A DNA stretch of 64,000 nt from NCBI GenBank assembly GCA_016617785.1, contig JADILM010000006.1, forward strand, positions 1,116,001 through 1,180,000. The letters run 5' to 3'. The stretch comes from Sporobolomyces roseus (lineage: Eukaryota; Basidiomycota; Microbotryomycetes; Sporidiobolales; Sporidiobolaceae). Shown here one piece after another: positions 27,617 through 37,929 of this stretch (the stretch's first letter is position 1; the number at the start of each line of letters is the position of its first letter). A program made the position numbers and the translations under genes. The notes under the pieces were generated by a model that was not told the DNA's origin, did not search any database, and was given only the letters and a program-made list of their open reading frames with translations.

Positions 27617-28419
27617 GTTGTCGAGGATAGGAGGGTGGATCTGTGGACCGACAGGGTAAGGTCAGCGATCTGCGAAAACTCTTTGCGGAAAATCATGTTG
27701 AGAATCTATCAAGCTGCTCGATTCGGTTCCTGCTCACACCGTTCCCTCTGGTATCCTCTCTACCTTGCTCTTGAACCGGGGAAAGCCTCGCTGCTGCACT
27801 GCTGTCCTGTCTTCGCCTGTCTGCTTCTTTCCATGGTCCTCCCTCGAATTGAGCATACCCGGCCCTGTGACGCTCTTGATAGCAGATCTAAGCTTGACTC
27901 ACACTCTCTCACGTTCTCTTATGAATCTGGTTTGCTGCTGGCTGTAAGATGGAAGGTCCGAAGTTAATCTTGATGAGCCGATTTATGAGCGACGAGGAAG
28001 TGTTGACCGGTCGAAGGGGGTCAGTAGTGATTCTGATGTGTGTCTCCAGCTGTTCAGCTATCGAGCTAGTAGTTTCGCGTTGATGAGGAGAAGCGTTCGA
28101 AGCAGAAAATGCTTCCCTCTCTTTCGAAGTTACCATTCACTTGCTTTCCCTCGAACAGCTCAGAATGCTGGTGCTATCTAAGAGCTGGTTCGATTCACCG
28201 CATGTGTACTGCTCAAGCTCCGTCGCGCTCGTCGCTTCTTTCTCCCGCTTTGATTTCTCATTCGCAATCGTCGAACAAGGAGACATGCTGCCTCGAGAAG
28301 CTTCTGACGCAGGCAGAATAGTTGGAATGCTTTGGACACGCGACTACAACTACAGAAGGGGACGGCGAGCAGCGAAACAAGGTGATTCCCGATGTTTCGT
28401 TTCTCTTTCTGCTTGAACT
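27617..28419. other. Intergenic region, 0.8 kb
   Basis: This lies upstream of COA8 and downstream of the first BTB gene, both on the minus strand. Open frames on the plus strand (27635-27967, 28141-28416) show no domain or consistent splice pattern. The TGGTTCGATTCACC stretch near 28187 resembles a tRNA B box but no tRNA folds around it. Probably the COA8 promoter and a 3' UTR. Confidence 0.4.
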
Positions 28420-29657
28420 TTAAGGAAGCGACTGGGTGAATGCCTGCTCAAGGAGCCATTGACGAGGTGAGTACAGGTACTGCACGCAGAGAAGGTAGGA
28501 AAAGGTAGACCGCACCGAAATGGCAGGTGCGAGATCCGATTTCGTCCACTCCTCAACCGTCTTTAACTCAGCATACACGAAATTCGCTTGTGCCTCGCTA
28601 TACACTCCATTCATCTGTGCGGAAGCGTCGATCGAGACGACGAGGGTATCGGCCACCACATCAATAAGAACCTCGTCCCTTGCATTCTTCCTCAAATGAA
28701 CTTGAGCCGTTCCAAGCTTGAGCGAATGCTGTACTGTTCCTCTCGAGTTGGCAGCGATGACGGCTCGCTCGAGGGTCTCGATTGTGATCGTTTCGTCGTT
28801 GAGCTTGAAGGCGGTTCCTGCCGAATGACCACCAGTTCGTTTCGAAAGTGCAGACCAGGTGAGATTGACGAGGCCTTCTGAGGATTGGAGGCGGCGATAG
28901 CGGTCGGATTCTGAGCGAAACTCCGGCCAGAGGCACAATGTCACGGAATCGGCGTGAGATTGGAGGACGAAGCTGGTCGGACGAGAACTCAGATGAGCGA
29001 AATCTCGAAACGATGGGACTGGAACGTACGTACTGCATCAACACGCCTCGAACGACAAACAGTGCACTACTCGGAAGTGACGTCACAGGCATTGGCTTGG
29101 GCATGTGGAATGGTCGATAGACTTTCGAGTCAAGACTGAGATCTCCATTTTCGCAAAGTCGGTCGAGGGGATAGATCGTTGTCCCTCGGAACATGGTAGA
29201 GATCGACGAGGGTAGTATTGAGACGTCGGTCGAAGGTGACAGGAGGTGTTCTAGGTGTTCCAACCCGAAATATCGAGCATCTCGTAGGAGACATTCTTGA
29301 GCCACTTCGATCGACATGGTTGAAGGGAGAGCTGCCGGCTGGAGGGGAAGGATGGGATATCCGGATAGATGCTCGACAATGAGGGCGAACAGTCTAGGAT
29401 GCCGATCGGTCTCGATTTGACGAGATTTCGATTCCGCGAATCCACCTTCGAGGAAAGCGGCTGTAAAGTAGTTGGGCGAGTCCTCCTCGATCTGACTCCG
29501 AGATAGTACAAACTTCTCGCCCCTAGCCCATACTGTGAAGGTGTCGATCGAGGGTGACGAGGCAGGTAGCGCTGATCGACCTGCACAGAGATTGTCAGCT
29601 GGACCGCGAGCGAAAGTGAGGTTGGGGAGGCTGCGTACATTCGCAGGTGGAGCTCAT
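28420..29657 (-). CDS. BTB/POZ (T1-like) domain protein, paralogue of the gene at 40437-41648
   Basis: Probable protein-interaction protein, possibly a cullin-3 adaptor; the function is not proven. A tiny first exon MSSTCEC is joined by a GTACGC...GTGCAG intron to RSALPASSPSIDTFTVWARG. The BTB core reads VLSRSQIEEDSPNYFTAAFL, EGGFAES, HPRLFALIVEHLSGYPILPL and DARYFGLEHLEHLL, typical of the KCTD-like T1 subgroup with a single-residue landmark (SPNYF). A second intron joins GVLMH to FVLQSHADSVTLCLW in phase. The C-terminal half (VNLTWSALSKRTGGHSAGTA; TLERAVIAANSRGT) has no known domain. The BTB part aligns without large gaps with the gene at 40 kb. Confidence 0.8.
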
Positions 29658-30033
29658 GATGATAGAGGAAGAAGAAACATCCGAGAGGCGTCAAAGGAGG
29701 GAAGAGGAAGAAAGGGAAGAAAGGGAACTAAAAAGCGAACCGTTCGAAAACGAGCGGGATCGTGCGCATTCTTTTGTGTTTCATTTTTCGTTTCGCTTCT
29801 CGCTTCCAGCGTCGATGCATCCCACGGAGCCAACACGAGCGATGATCGGACGTCAATCGAGACAGCAGCCCACTTCAGGAAGCGAGGGAGCTGGATTTTT
29901 CCGCTGAAACTCTCTCTCATCACGCACAAGGTCACGTATATCGCCACTCTCTCAGCGGTCAGTGTTGACGGATAGGCGCCCGTGACTCGATGCAAATAAG
30001 CTATTATCATTTCTATGTTCGGGAGTACGAGAT
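29658..30033. other. Intergenic region BTB gene / TRP2
   Basis: 376 bases upstream of the BTB gene and downstream of TRP2. A purine-rich stretch (GAGGAAGAAAGGGAAG, about 29700-29730) gives charged but meaningless open frames. No other feature seen. Confidence 0.4.
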
Positions 30034-32159
30034 CTATTGCTCCTCCGCATAGTAAGCTGTTGAGATCACACAGCATCAGCAACGGCATCACAGAGCCGAG
30101 AAGTTTGAAGACATACCTTCAGCAGCTTCCAAACATCTAACGTTCGCGCCCAATTTATTGATCGTCTCGACATACTCGTCTTCCTCAACACTGTCAAACA
30201 CGATTCCTCCACCAGCTTGCAAGTACGCGACTCCATCTTTGAACGTCATCGTCCTGATCGCGATACAGGTATCCATACTGTCGTTCGCGAAATCAAAGTG
30301 ACCGACTGCTCCTGCGTAGACTCCTCGTCGTTCTCCTTCGAGATCTCCTACTAGTTCGATAGCTCGGATCTTGGGCGCTCCTGAAACGGTACCAGCGGGG
30401 AAGATTGATCGGAAAGCGTCGAATCTGTGGAGGATCAGGAGAAGACAGTCAGCACAAAACAGCGAAGTCTAAAAGCCCAGTTCATCTCACCTCGTCATAC
30501 CATCTCGAAGCATGCCGCTGACTTGACTCGTCAAGTGCATGACATGCGAGAACTTCTCGACCTGCATCAGCGAGTCAACCTTGACAGTCGCGGGTTGACA
30601 GATTCGGTTGACATCGTTTCTTGCTAGATCGACGAGCATGACATGCTCTGCTCGATCTTTCATCGAGCCCGAGAGTTCAGCAGAGAGAGCAGCGTCCTCT
30701 GTGTAGAACGAACTCTATCAGCGACGAAGAGGAGAGGTAAATGGCAGAGAAACGCACCTTCAGCAGTTCTTCCTCTTCGAACAGTTCCAGCGATAGCGTG
30801 ATTCTCCACCTTTCCTCCCTCGACCTTGCAAAGACATTCAGGACTCGCTCCAACTAATCGCAAACCCTTTCCGCAGTCGATGTAGAACATATAAGGAGAA
30901 GGGTTGAGTTGTCGAAGGTGTCTGCGATGAAAAGTCGAGGAAGAGTCAGTCGTACAGATATCGAGAGCACCAAAAAGAGAGTGAGAACGTACCGGTAAAC
31001 GTTGAAAGGGTGCAACTTGGTCTCCCTTCTCAGCCGTTGACTCGGCACAGCCTGAATGATCTCTCCCTGAACGATACTGCCCTTCAGACTCGTCACAAAC
31101 CTCTCATATCCTTCCTTTCCAACATTACTGACTGCCTTCGGTGCTGGTAAATCGATCTTGGGTTGTTCGACTACAGGTAAAGGTCCAGTAGAGTTGAGTT
31201 TTGCGGCTAATTCGTAAATCTTCTTTTCAGCAGTCTTGTATGACTCTTCGATAGCTTCCTCAGGAGTTGAAGTGGATGAGGGCGAGGAAGTGGAAGAGGA
31301 GGGAGGAAGGTAGACGTGGGAGAGAAGGCGGACGGAAGAGAAGAGATGATCGAATGCTACAATTGTGTCGTGAATGAGGAAGACTGATTCGGGGATCCCA
31401 ATGGGGTCGGAGAGTTCTCGAGCAGTCTTGGGCTCGAAGTAGTGCACGCAGTCGTATCCCACGTATCCGATAGCTCCACCTGTGCGTGAGAAAGAGAAAT
31501 CAGCAAGTCAGAATACAGGATCCCTGGAAGCTGATCTTTCCAATCTCACGTACCAGTGAAAGGGGGAGCTCCATGAGGCTTGATGAACTTGTACTCGTCG
31601 AGTACCTTCTCCAGCGGGACGAGTGGATCACCCTTGACTTCTTCGTTGGGTCCACTTCGATACACTTTCTGAGGGTCTACACGCAATCTCCCTGTCAGTT
31701 TACTCTTTCCTATCTCTAGTACGAGGAACTGCACGTACTGGCTCCTACGAAACTCCACCTTCCAGCAGTTTCACCTTTGACTGCACTTTCCAACAAGAAA
31801 CTTTCACCAGCTCTCGCTCCATCCGTCAACCTCAAGTAAGCAATGACTGGAGTGAGGACATCCGCTGGTAGTGTCGCCCAGATCGGTAGACAGTTGCCGG
31901 TAGAAGGGGAGGAAGAAGAAGATGAGGGAAGAAGAAGCGATCGAACTTCCTCGAGCGAGTGCGAGAGAGTGAGCTGTTGCGAGTAGAGATAGAGCATAGA
32001 TTAGTATGGTAGTCCTGCGAGTCAGGAAGAGCTGAGGTCGTTGACTCTGCCTTCATCTAAACCCATGCGGAAAGATCCCTAACTCCCAGGCGAGCCTTGC
32101 TGTACGAGCTGAGCGCGTTCGAGGAGTATGCGTGAGAAGCTTCCACATACCTTTGGCAT
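30034..32159 (-). CDS. TRP2: Anthranilate synthase component I
   Basis: Makes anthranilate from chorismate, the first committed step of tryptophan synthesis, with the glutaminase partner Trp3 (not in this window). N-terminal part: [20 protein letters not shown] (feedback/Trp-binding region), then [14 protein letters not shown] and [16 protein letters not shown]. The chorismate-binding domain includes [112 protein letters not shown] and [16 protein letters not shown] last intron gives the fungal end EAAEAYYAEEQ. The start may be MPK at 32159, spliced over about 177 nt, or an ATG at 31997 in the second exon. About six introns. Confidence 0.93.
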
Positions 32160-32385
32160 CTTGAAGCGAGGGTGAGGTGATGGGTCTGAACAAAACTTCG
32201 GAGTTTTTGAAAACTTTCGCAAACTTCGGTTAAAGCCGAATCTCACGATCGCAATCTCTTCGAACAGTTAGGGTAACATGCGAACAGCCTGTGATGCATT
32301 ACGAACGAACGAAAGTGTGTATGCGAAAAAACAAACAAAAATAACGATATCTATGTGCAAGCCAAACCTCCAGTCCTCTCCATCC

Positions 32386-34573
32386 CTAGTTCATGTCGTT
32401 GATAGCTAATTCGAATCGACGGAAGTAGGTATGCTGCAGACTAGGCGAGTTCTGTATGGTCGAAAAAGGAGAGCAGTTGTCAGTGAAATCTGTTCTTGCG
32501 ACGAAGAGAAAAAGAGGGAACTCACGTAATCCGCACTCGAACCACCGAAGAAAGTCTGAGCCATAGCTCCCAAGAATCCAGGAGGAGTGAAAGTCTTGAT
32601 CGGAAGAGTAGCACGTTTGTCCATCGGTACTTTGCTAACGAATTTCCTTCCCTCTCCTCCAAAGATCTTGTCTTGTGCTCCTAATCTCACGACTGATCTT
32701 TTGCCGGGAGTGGCGGGAGTGGTAGTGTTCGGGAAAGGATGAGTTTGGAAACCTCCGTTAGGGATCTCGAGATCGTCGGGAAGGGAATCGTAGTCGATCA
32801 AGTCGGGAATGTCGGGTCCTCCGGTACCATTGCTGATCAAACCAGCTGCAGAGTTACGGTAGAAGACTTGATCCGAGTGAAGTACGAGCTTGTTGTTGAC
32901 CCTAAATGATTGACGTATATCAGTCTCAGTAGATCTTGGAGAGAAGAGAGACGAGAAGCTTACCAGATGTTGAACCCACCGTTCGCTCGACCAGGAGTGT
33001 TCAACCAGATATCTTGCCTCAAATCAGTCCATTCACCAGTCTTGAATGTCCAACTACCTCGTCCGATCGACATTCCATAAACCGAGTTACAGAAAGAGAG
33101 AGGTCCTAGGGTGCACAACGCCTCGACTTGTTTCTCCCTAGGAGCGTAGAGGTAGAGCTACACACACGAGATACTCATCAGTAAAGGATCGGGAGAGTGA
33201 GAGAGAGAGAGAACAGCATGACTTACTTCTCCCATTCCATTCTTGCGGAACATCATTCGAGTTGAGAAACATTCTTCTGCCGCAGCTCCTCCAGAACAAG
33301 CTTTCGCTCCTCCATAGAGTCCAGGAAGCTTTCCACCCTTGACAAAGTCGAAACCGTCGGGGAAGAATAGCGAGTAAGAGAGCGAAACGTTTCTTGCGGC
33401 TGAAACGTCGACTGAAAATTACACAAAGTCGAGATCAGTTCGGGCTCCTTGAACAAGCTGATAGAGAGATGTCGACATACTTTTGGAAGAGTAGAACCCT
33501 ACACCACCTTGGGGTTGAGCACCAGGATTTCTCGATCCCTTAGGGTAAGCGACTTGCAAAGCACTCAATTTATCCCCTTGTTTCCCTCCGGTCCACTCTT
33601 TAGCAGGTACTCCTTGTACGACCGCGATGTTGTCCGCTCCCCATGAGTAACGAGTGCCGTCGACAACGTCGGTTTTGAATGATTCGAGAGAGTAAAAAGA
33701 GTTCTTTTGTTTCCAGAAAGTTTGTCCATCGGTTAATCCTCCTCCAGATGTAGAGGTGGGCTGAGTCGAGGTGGTAGTAGTCGTCGTCGTAGTGGTACGC
33801 TTAGTAGTCGTCGTTTTCGAAGTCGTTGTTGTATTTCGAGGTTTCGAGGTAGTTGTTGTAGATTTCTTTGTGGTTGTTGTGGTAGACTTCTTCGTCGTTG
33901 TGGTGGTAGATTTCTTCGTAGTCGTCGATGAGGAGCTAGGTTTTTTCGTAGTAGTGGTAGTTCGGGAAGTAGTAGTCTTGACTCCATCTGGATTTGAACC
34001 TTTCGTCGTCGTTCGAGTAGCGGATGCAGCTGATTTGCTCGAACTCCTACTGGCTCTCGCACTGAGGATCGAGTGTCGGTGAATTTGAGCGGGAGTCCAA
34101 GGAGTAGGGGTTTCACCACTTGCGGCTCGGGAAGCGAAGAGTTCGGATTGGATCGATGCGATGTTGATGCTGAAGATTCGTTTGAAGAGTCGAGCAGACC
34201 AAGATTCGCTTGTTGGGGAAGGGATGGGAGTGGGAGAGGTCAGGTAGGAAGGATAGGGGAGATTTGAGGGTGGTGATAAAGTGACGGAGGGAGTTGGTCG
34301 ACCGATTGTCGAGAGAGGAGAGGCGACTGCAGAGACCGGCTCTGCATTTTGGGGTTGGGAAGGAGAGGATCTACCGGGAATGTAAAGGTTGGGACCGGTG
34401 GAGACGAAGAAGGGAGAGACAGAATCGGAGGAGGAGGTCGAGTTGGAAGCGGAGGCTGCGATCTTCTTTGCGAATTTCGAGTTGGGTACGAAGACGGTTG
34501 GTCGAGCTGAAACTGACTCCGATAGAGCGATGATAGTCACTAGTGACGAGATAAGGTGAAGGGTGTTGACCAT
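32386..34573 (-). CDS. Secreted PL14-like polysaccharide lyase with Thr/Lys-rich linker
   Basis: Likely secreted enzyme that cleaves uronate-containing polysaccharides (alginate/glucuronan type). An N-terminal signal peptide (LHLISSLVTIIALSESVSA) is followed by about 150 Ser/Pro-rich residues, then a Thr-rich linker in which a KKSTTTTT unit repeats three times. The catalytic region is the polysaccharide lyase 14-like fold: TFWKQKNSFYSLESF, SLSYSLFFPDGFDFVKGGKL, PGLYGG, MMFRKNGMGELYLYAP, WTFKTGEWTDLRQDIWLNTP and GGFNIWVNNKLVLHSD. Four introns; the last gives the end FRRFELAINDMN. The FPDGFDFVKGGKLPGLYGG stretch is the strongest family mark. Substrate is not predictable; the enzyme could also act on the cell's own capsule or wall. 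Confidence 0.82.
33790..33980. repeat. Thr/Lys-coding tandem repeat in the lyase linker
   Basis: Imperfect trinucleotide-rich repeat (GTAGT/GTCGT units on the plus strand) coding for runs of Thr broken by Lys and Ser on the minus strand. At protein level KKSTTTTT occurs three times. Such linkers are usually O-mannosylated and separate a catalytic domain from the wall or matrix. Confidence 0.8.
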
Positions 34574-35138
34574 GATATGATGAGGGTGGTCGAGTTTGAG
34601 ATGCGAGTGGCTTAAAGTAAGTTTCGTCGAGGGAAGTGAGAGACCGGCTGGCGATTGAAAGTCGAAGAAGAAGAAGAAGAAGCGATCTACGCTAGGCTCT
34701 GCCTTTTGTGTTGTTTGATGGACGTCGAGTCGTTGAGTCGGAACTAGCCGTTAGAATCTAGCGATGGAGTGGTAATAGGGAGAGAAAGAAGAAGAAGAAC
34801 GAAGTTTAGCTCCAAACTGGCTGAACTTCTTTCGAATGGCTTGATCTCCTTTTGTTTAATGGCATTATAGCAAGTCGGGAGCGAAGGCTGAAAGACTTTG
34901 GAGGAAGGGCGGGAGAGATTGAAAGGAAGAGGAAAGATGGCTTGCAGAGGCGAGACGAAGAACAGATCTGCGCGTGGAAGCTACTGCGCGTTCTTGATAG
35001 ACTGATAAGGATCTAATGAGCTTATCCATAGCGTCAAGAGCGAGAATGGAGTGAATGGAAGGGAAGAGAGCCTCGTCAAAGTTTCGAAAAAGTTGGATGA
35101 AGTGAACTTGCACTCTACAACTCACTCGCTTAGTCAGT
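34574..35138. other. Divergent promoter region, PL14-like lyase / DCTN3
   Basis: 565 bases between two divergent starts. It holds a GAA microsatellite (34663-34682) and a shorter GAA run near 34786. A minus-strand open frame (35033-34865) beginning MDKLIRSLSVYQERAVASTR has no match I know and overlaps the DCTN3 leader. No specific site is identified. Confidence 0.45.
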
Positions 35139-36005
35139 ATGACCTCTGAGATCAACGCCAATTCCTCAAAACCAGCTACTATCACCCCAGAACTGGCGAT
35201 CGACCTCCGACTGCGATTCCTTGAATCCCTCGTCTCTCCCACCTCGTCAACCCTTCCAACCTCAACCGACCCTACCTCTCTAAGTCGAAGAGTATCTTTA
35301 GTTGAATCTCAACTGAAGCAGACCCTGGAATCGGGCGCAAGTACAGAAGCAGTCAGGAGATTCGTTCAAAACTGTCAGTCTATACTTTCGCTCCTACCCT
35401 CTCTTCTTCCTCTGACTAGTATCTTGCGCGAGGGTTGCTAGATGATCTCAACTCACCGCTACTGTCGGTCGCTCCACTTCCGCTGAACCCGCCAGACTCG
35501 AATGATCTCACGACTCAGGCCAAAATCTCGTTGATCTTGGAAGCGGAACATGATATTCGATCTCTCGAGCGCGATCTCAGAGATATCGAGACATTGGATC
35601 AAAGAGGCGTCGTCGAAGCGGGCAAGCTACCAGGTGCGTCGGTACTAGGCAAGAATCAGATTCGGAACGCTGCTGATTCCTACCTTTCGTATCTCGCAGA
35701 ACACGAAGCGTTGAAAGCACCTCTCGCGCAGCTAGAGAAGGACGTGAAACCTGTAGCGGCAAAGTATGCCTCGCTCGAAGCTCGCACCAACACTCTGCTG
35801 CGGAACTACAACGATCATGTAAATTCGAATTTCACTACCTCCGTTGAAGGAACACAAGCTGACTACGTTTCACGCCCTTCACACCCTGGGATAGATCACA
35901 AATTTATCCGAGCTCTTCGTAGCCTGGAACGATCTAGTCACGGAAGCAGAGGAGGCTGTCACAAAACTCGAGAAAGAACGAAATCAACCTCTCGACATTT
36001 CCTGA
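35139..36005 (+). CDS. DCTN3: Dynactin subunit 3 (p22/p24)
   Basis: Small coiled-coil subunit of the shoulder/sidearm of dynactin, the activator of cytoplasmic dynein. Exon 1 gives MTSEINANSSKPATITPELA, then a short coiled coil (RRVSLVESQLKQTLESGAST; EAVRRFVQN). Spliced exons continue with YDLNSPLLSVAPLPL, KISLILEAEHDIRSLERDLR, EHEALKAPLAQLEKDVKPVA and LEARTNTLLRNYNDHI. The last exon reads TNLSELFVAWNDLVTEAEEA and ends PLDIS, matching the dynactin p22 end pattern. Three introns fit in phase. Length of about 210 residues agrees with the family. Divergent sequences make this family hard to prove by eye, but the heptad layout and the ELFVxW motif support it. Confidence 0.75.
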
Positions 36006-36104
36006 ACTCGCTCCCCTCCTTTCACCTCCTATACCATACTTCTTCCGAATACCCTCGAATCCGTTTCATACCCGATATCAATCTTACAATCTCAGGCTAG
36101 CTAG

Positions 36105-37495
36105 TCAATTCACCTCTCCTCTCAAGCTCCACACATCACCCCAACCCTTCGGCACATCCTTCTCGCTTATTCCCATACTCGACCAATCCACGTTCTCTCC
36201 CGTCCTTTCCGGAGGTGGTTGACGCGAAACTCGGTTGTCCAAGACGAGCTTCTCGAGATGGAGGAGGAGACCTCGAGTTGCCGCGGGGATCAACGAGGCA
36301 GGAATTGTCGAACCATATATCGACTCGGTCAGCCTACAAATTCACTCTGAATTCAGTCTCGACATCAGGAAACGAGGAGAGAAACAGAAACCCATTACTT
36401 ACTCGCTCGCGGTCACTCCGCCTTCCCTCCCTTTCAAACCCTTCAAAGCTTCGACGACCTGTTCCTCCCTCTCCAATCGATGTTTCCTGTACTCCTTCAA
36501 TTTCCCTAATCCATCTTCAATCACCTCTCCATGTCCTGGATAAATCGGTACCTTCTCCTCCTCCGGCAGGCGAGAAATCAAATTGGACAAGGAATCGAGA
36601 TAGGTTGAGAGGGAGGAGAATACAGCAGTACCATGACCTAGTACCGTGTCGAATGAGAAGAGGCCGAGGGGTGGAGAGGAGGAAGAGGAGGAAGAGCGAA
36701 GGAGGAGGGAGATTGAGTCGGTCGTATGTCCGGGAGTCGAAACCACCTCTAATTCCACCGAGGCCTCCTCATCATCAATCCTGAACCTCTGTCCTTCCTT
36801 CAGCGCTCGAATCTTGCCACCCTCAACCAACCGCTCTCCACTGCCCTCGATCTCGACCAATCCTTCTTTCAACCCCTCCAGCATCCCTTCGATCCCTTCA
36901 TCCTTGCCCACCTCATCTTCTCCCTCACAGCGATACTTCCACACCTTTGTACCTCTTCCCTCTTTCCCAGCCGCTCCAATCTCTTCGAGTTCTTCTAAAA
37001 CTGATCGCAATCCATCGACATGGTCCATGTGCCAATGACTCAGGATGATGTCGGAAACGTAGCAAGGTTGAATTGGGTGGGATAAGAGAGCTTCACGAAG
37101 ATGAGGGAGGTACGATGGGACGTTCTGAGCTGTGTCGAGGAGGATAAGGGAGGGTGAAGTTGGATGCTATCTTGAAGAGTTTCAGGGTCAGCGCTAAGCG
37201 GGTGAGAGGGAAATGGGTGAGGAACGAACGTGGATTAGATAGGTGTTTGTGCCTTGTAAAGTAAACTTTCCTGGATTCTGCGAGAGGGATGAATGAGAAT
37301 TAGAGAAACTTGCGAAATTTTCAGAAAGCGAGAGAGGGGCAATTACCTGTCCCAGGATACGAGTCACATACTTTGAGATCTATTCACGGTGGGAGAGATA
37401 GCTCATTAGCTCGAGTTACGAGAAAAGCGAGATTAGGTAATGGTTCAACTTGCCTGTTTGACTGACGGGAGCGAGGGGAGGTTGGGCGCGCTCAT
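36105..37495 (-). CDS. LACTB2: LACTB2-type metallo-beta-lactamase fold protein
   Basis: Zinc hydrolase of the LACTB2 group; animal LACTB2 is a mitochondrial endoribonuclease. The start MSAPNLPSLPSVKQ joins ISKYVTRILGQ and NPGKFTLQGTNTYLI, the typical N terminus. Zinc ligands are visible: SHWHMDHVDG (HxHxDH), STPGHTTDSIS, FSFDTVLGHGTAVF and YPGHGEVI. The winged C-terminal end is LTESIYGSTIPASLIPAATR and GLLLHLEKL. Four introns; the first has a GC donor (GCAAGT, 37453-37380). An in-frame ATG further up (37654) would add 53 low-complexity residues and is less likely. An insert of charged residues after the HxHxDH motif is longer than in animals. Confidence 0.88.
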
Positions 37496-37929
37496 TATGG
37501 TAGAAACCTGACTGTGACTCTTGTGGTGCTGGGATTCGGCGAGCTGCTGCTGATCGTTTTGTTGAAGAGGGTTGAAAGTCGAGGTGGGGCTTGGAGCTTC
37601 AAGATAGCGCTGCGTGTTCGGTTGTAATGTGATCGACTCGAGAGCTGCTATCAAGGCGGATGCCAGGATTGAGAGGGGATCAAATCGTGTCGAGTGAATA
37701 GCAAGAGGTAGGAAGCGATTTCGGCTCAGAAACGGTTCTTAACCGACCACTCTCTGATTCCGCAAAGCCCACTCAAGAAAGGACGAGGTGTTTATATCAT
37801 CAAGTATCAAACGGGAAAGAAGCGAGAGAAAGCTACATCAAAGTTCGTGCAAAGAAAAGCGGATCGTAGAAAAGTACAAGTTGAAACCAGTGAAAAAGCG
37901 TACTGGATATGCTGAACAAGTAGAAGGGA
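37496..37929. other. Intergenic region LACTB2 / UBC6
   Basis: 434 bases upstream of LACTB2 and downstream of UBC6. The first part (to 37654) is open in frame with LACTB2, Gln/Ser-rich, and may be 5' UTR. Nothing else supported. Confidence 0.4.

Noticed and set aside
28180..28205. tRNA-like B box (GGTTCGATTCACC)
   Set aside because: No acceptor stem, D arm or anticodon arm can be formed around it; chance match.
33771..34082. Plus-strand open frame rich in Val
   Set aside because: It is the antisense shadow of the Thr/Lys repeat in the PL14-like gene; composition is purely repeat driven.
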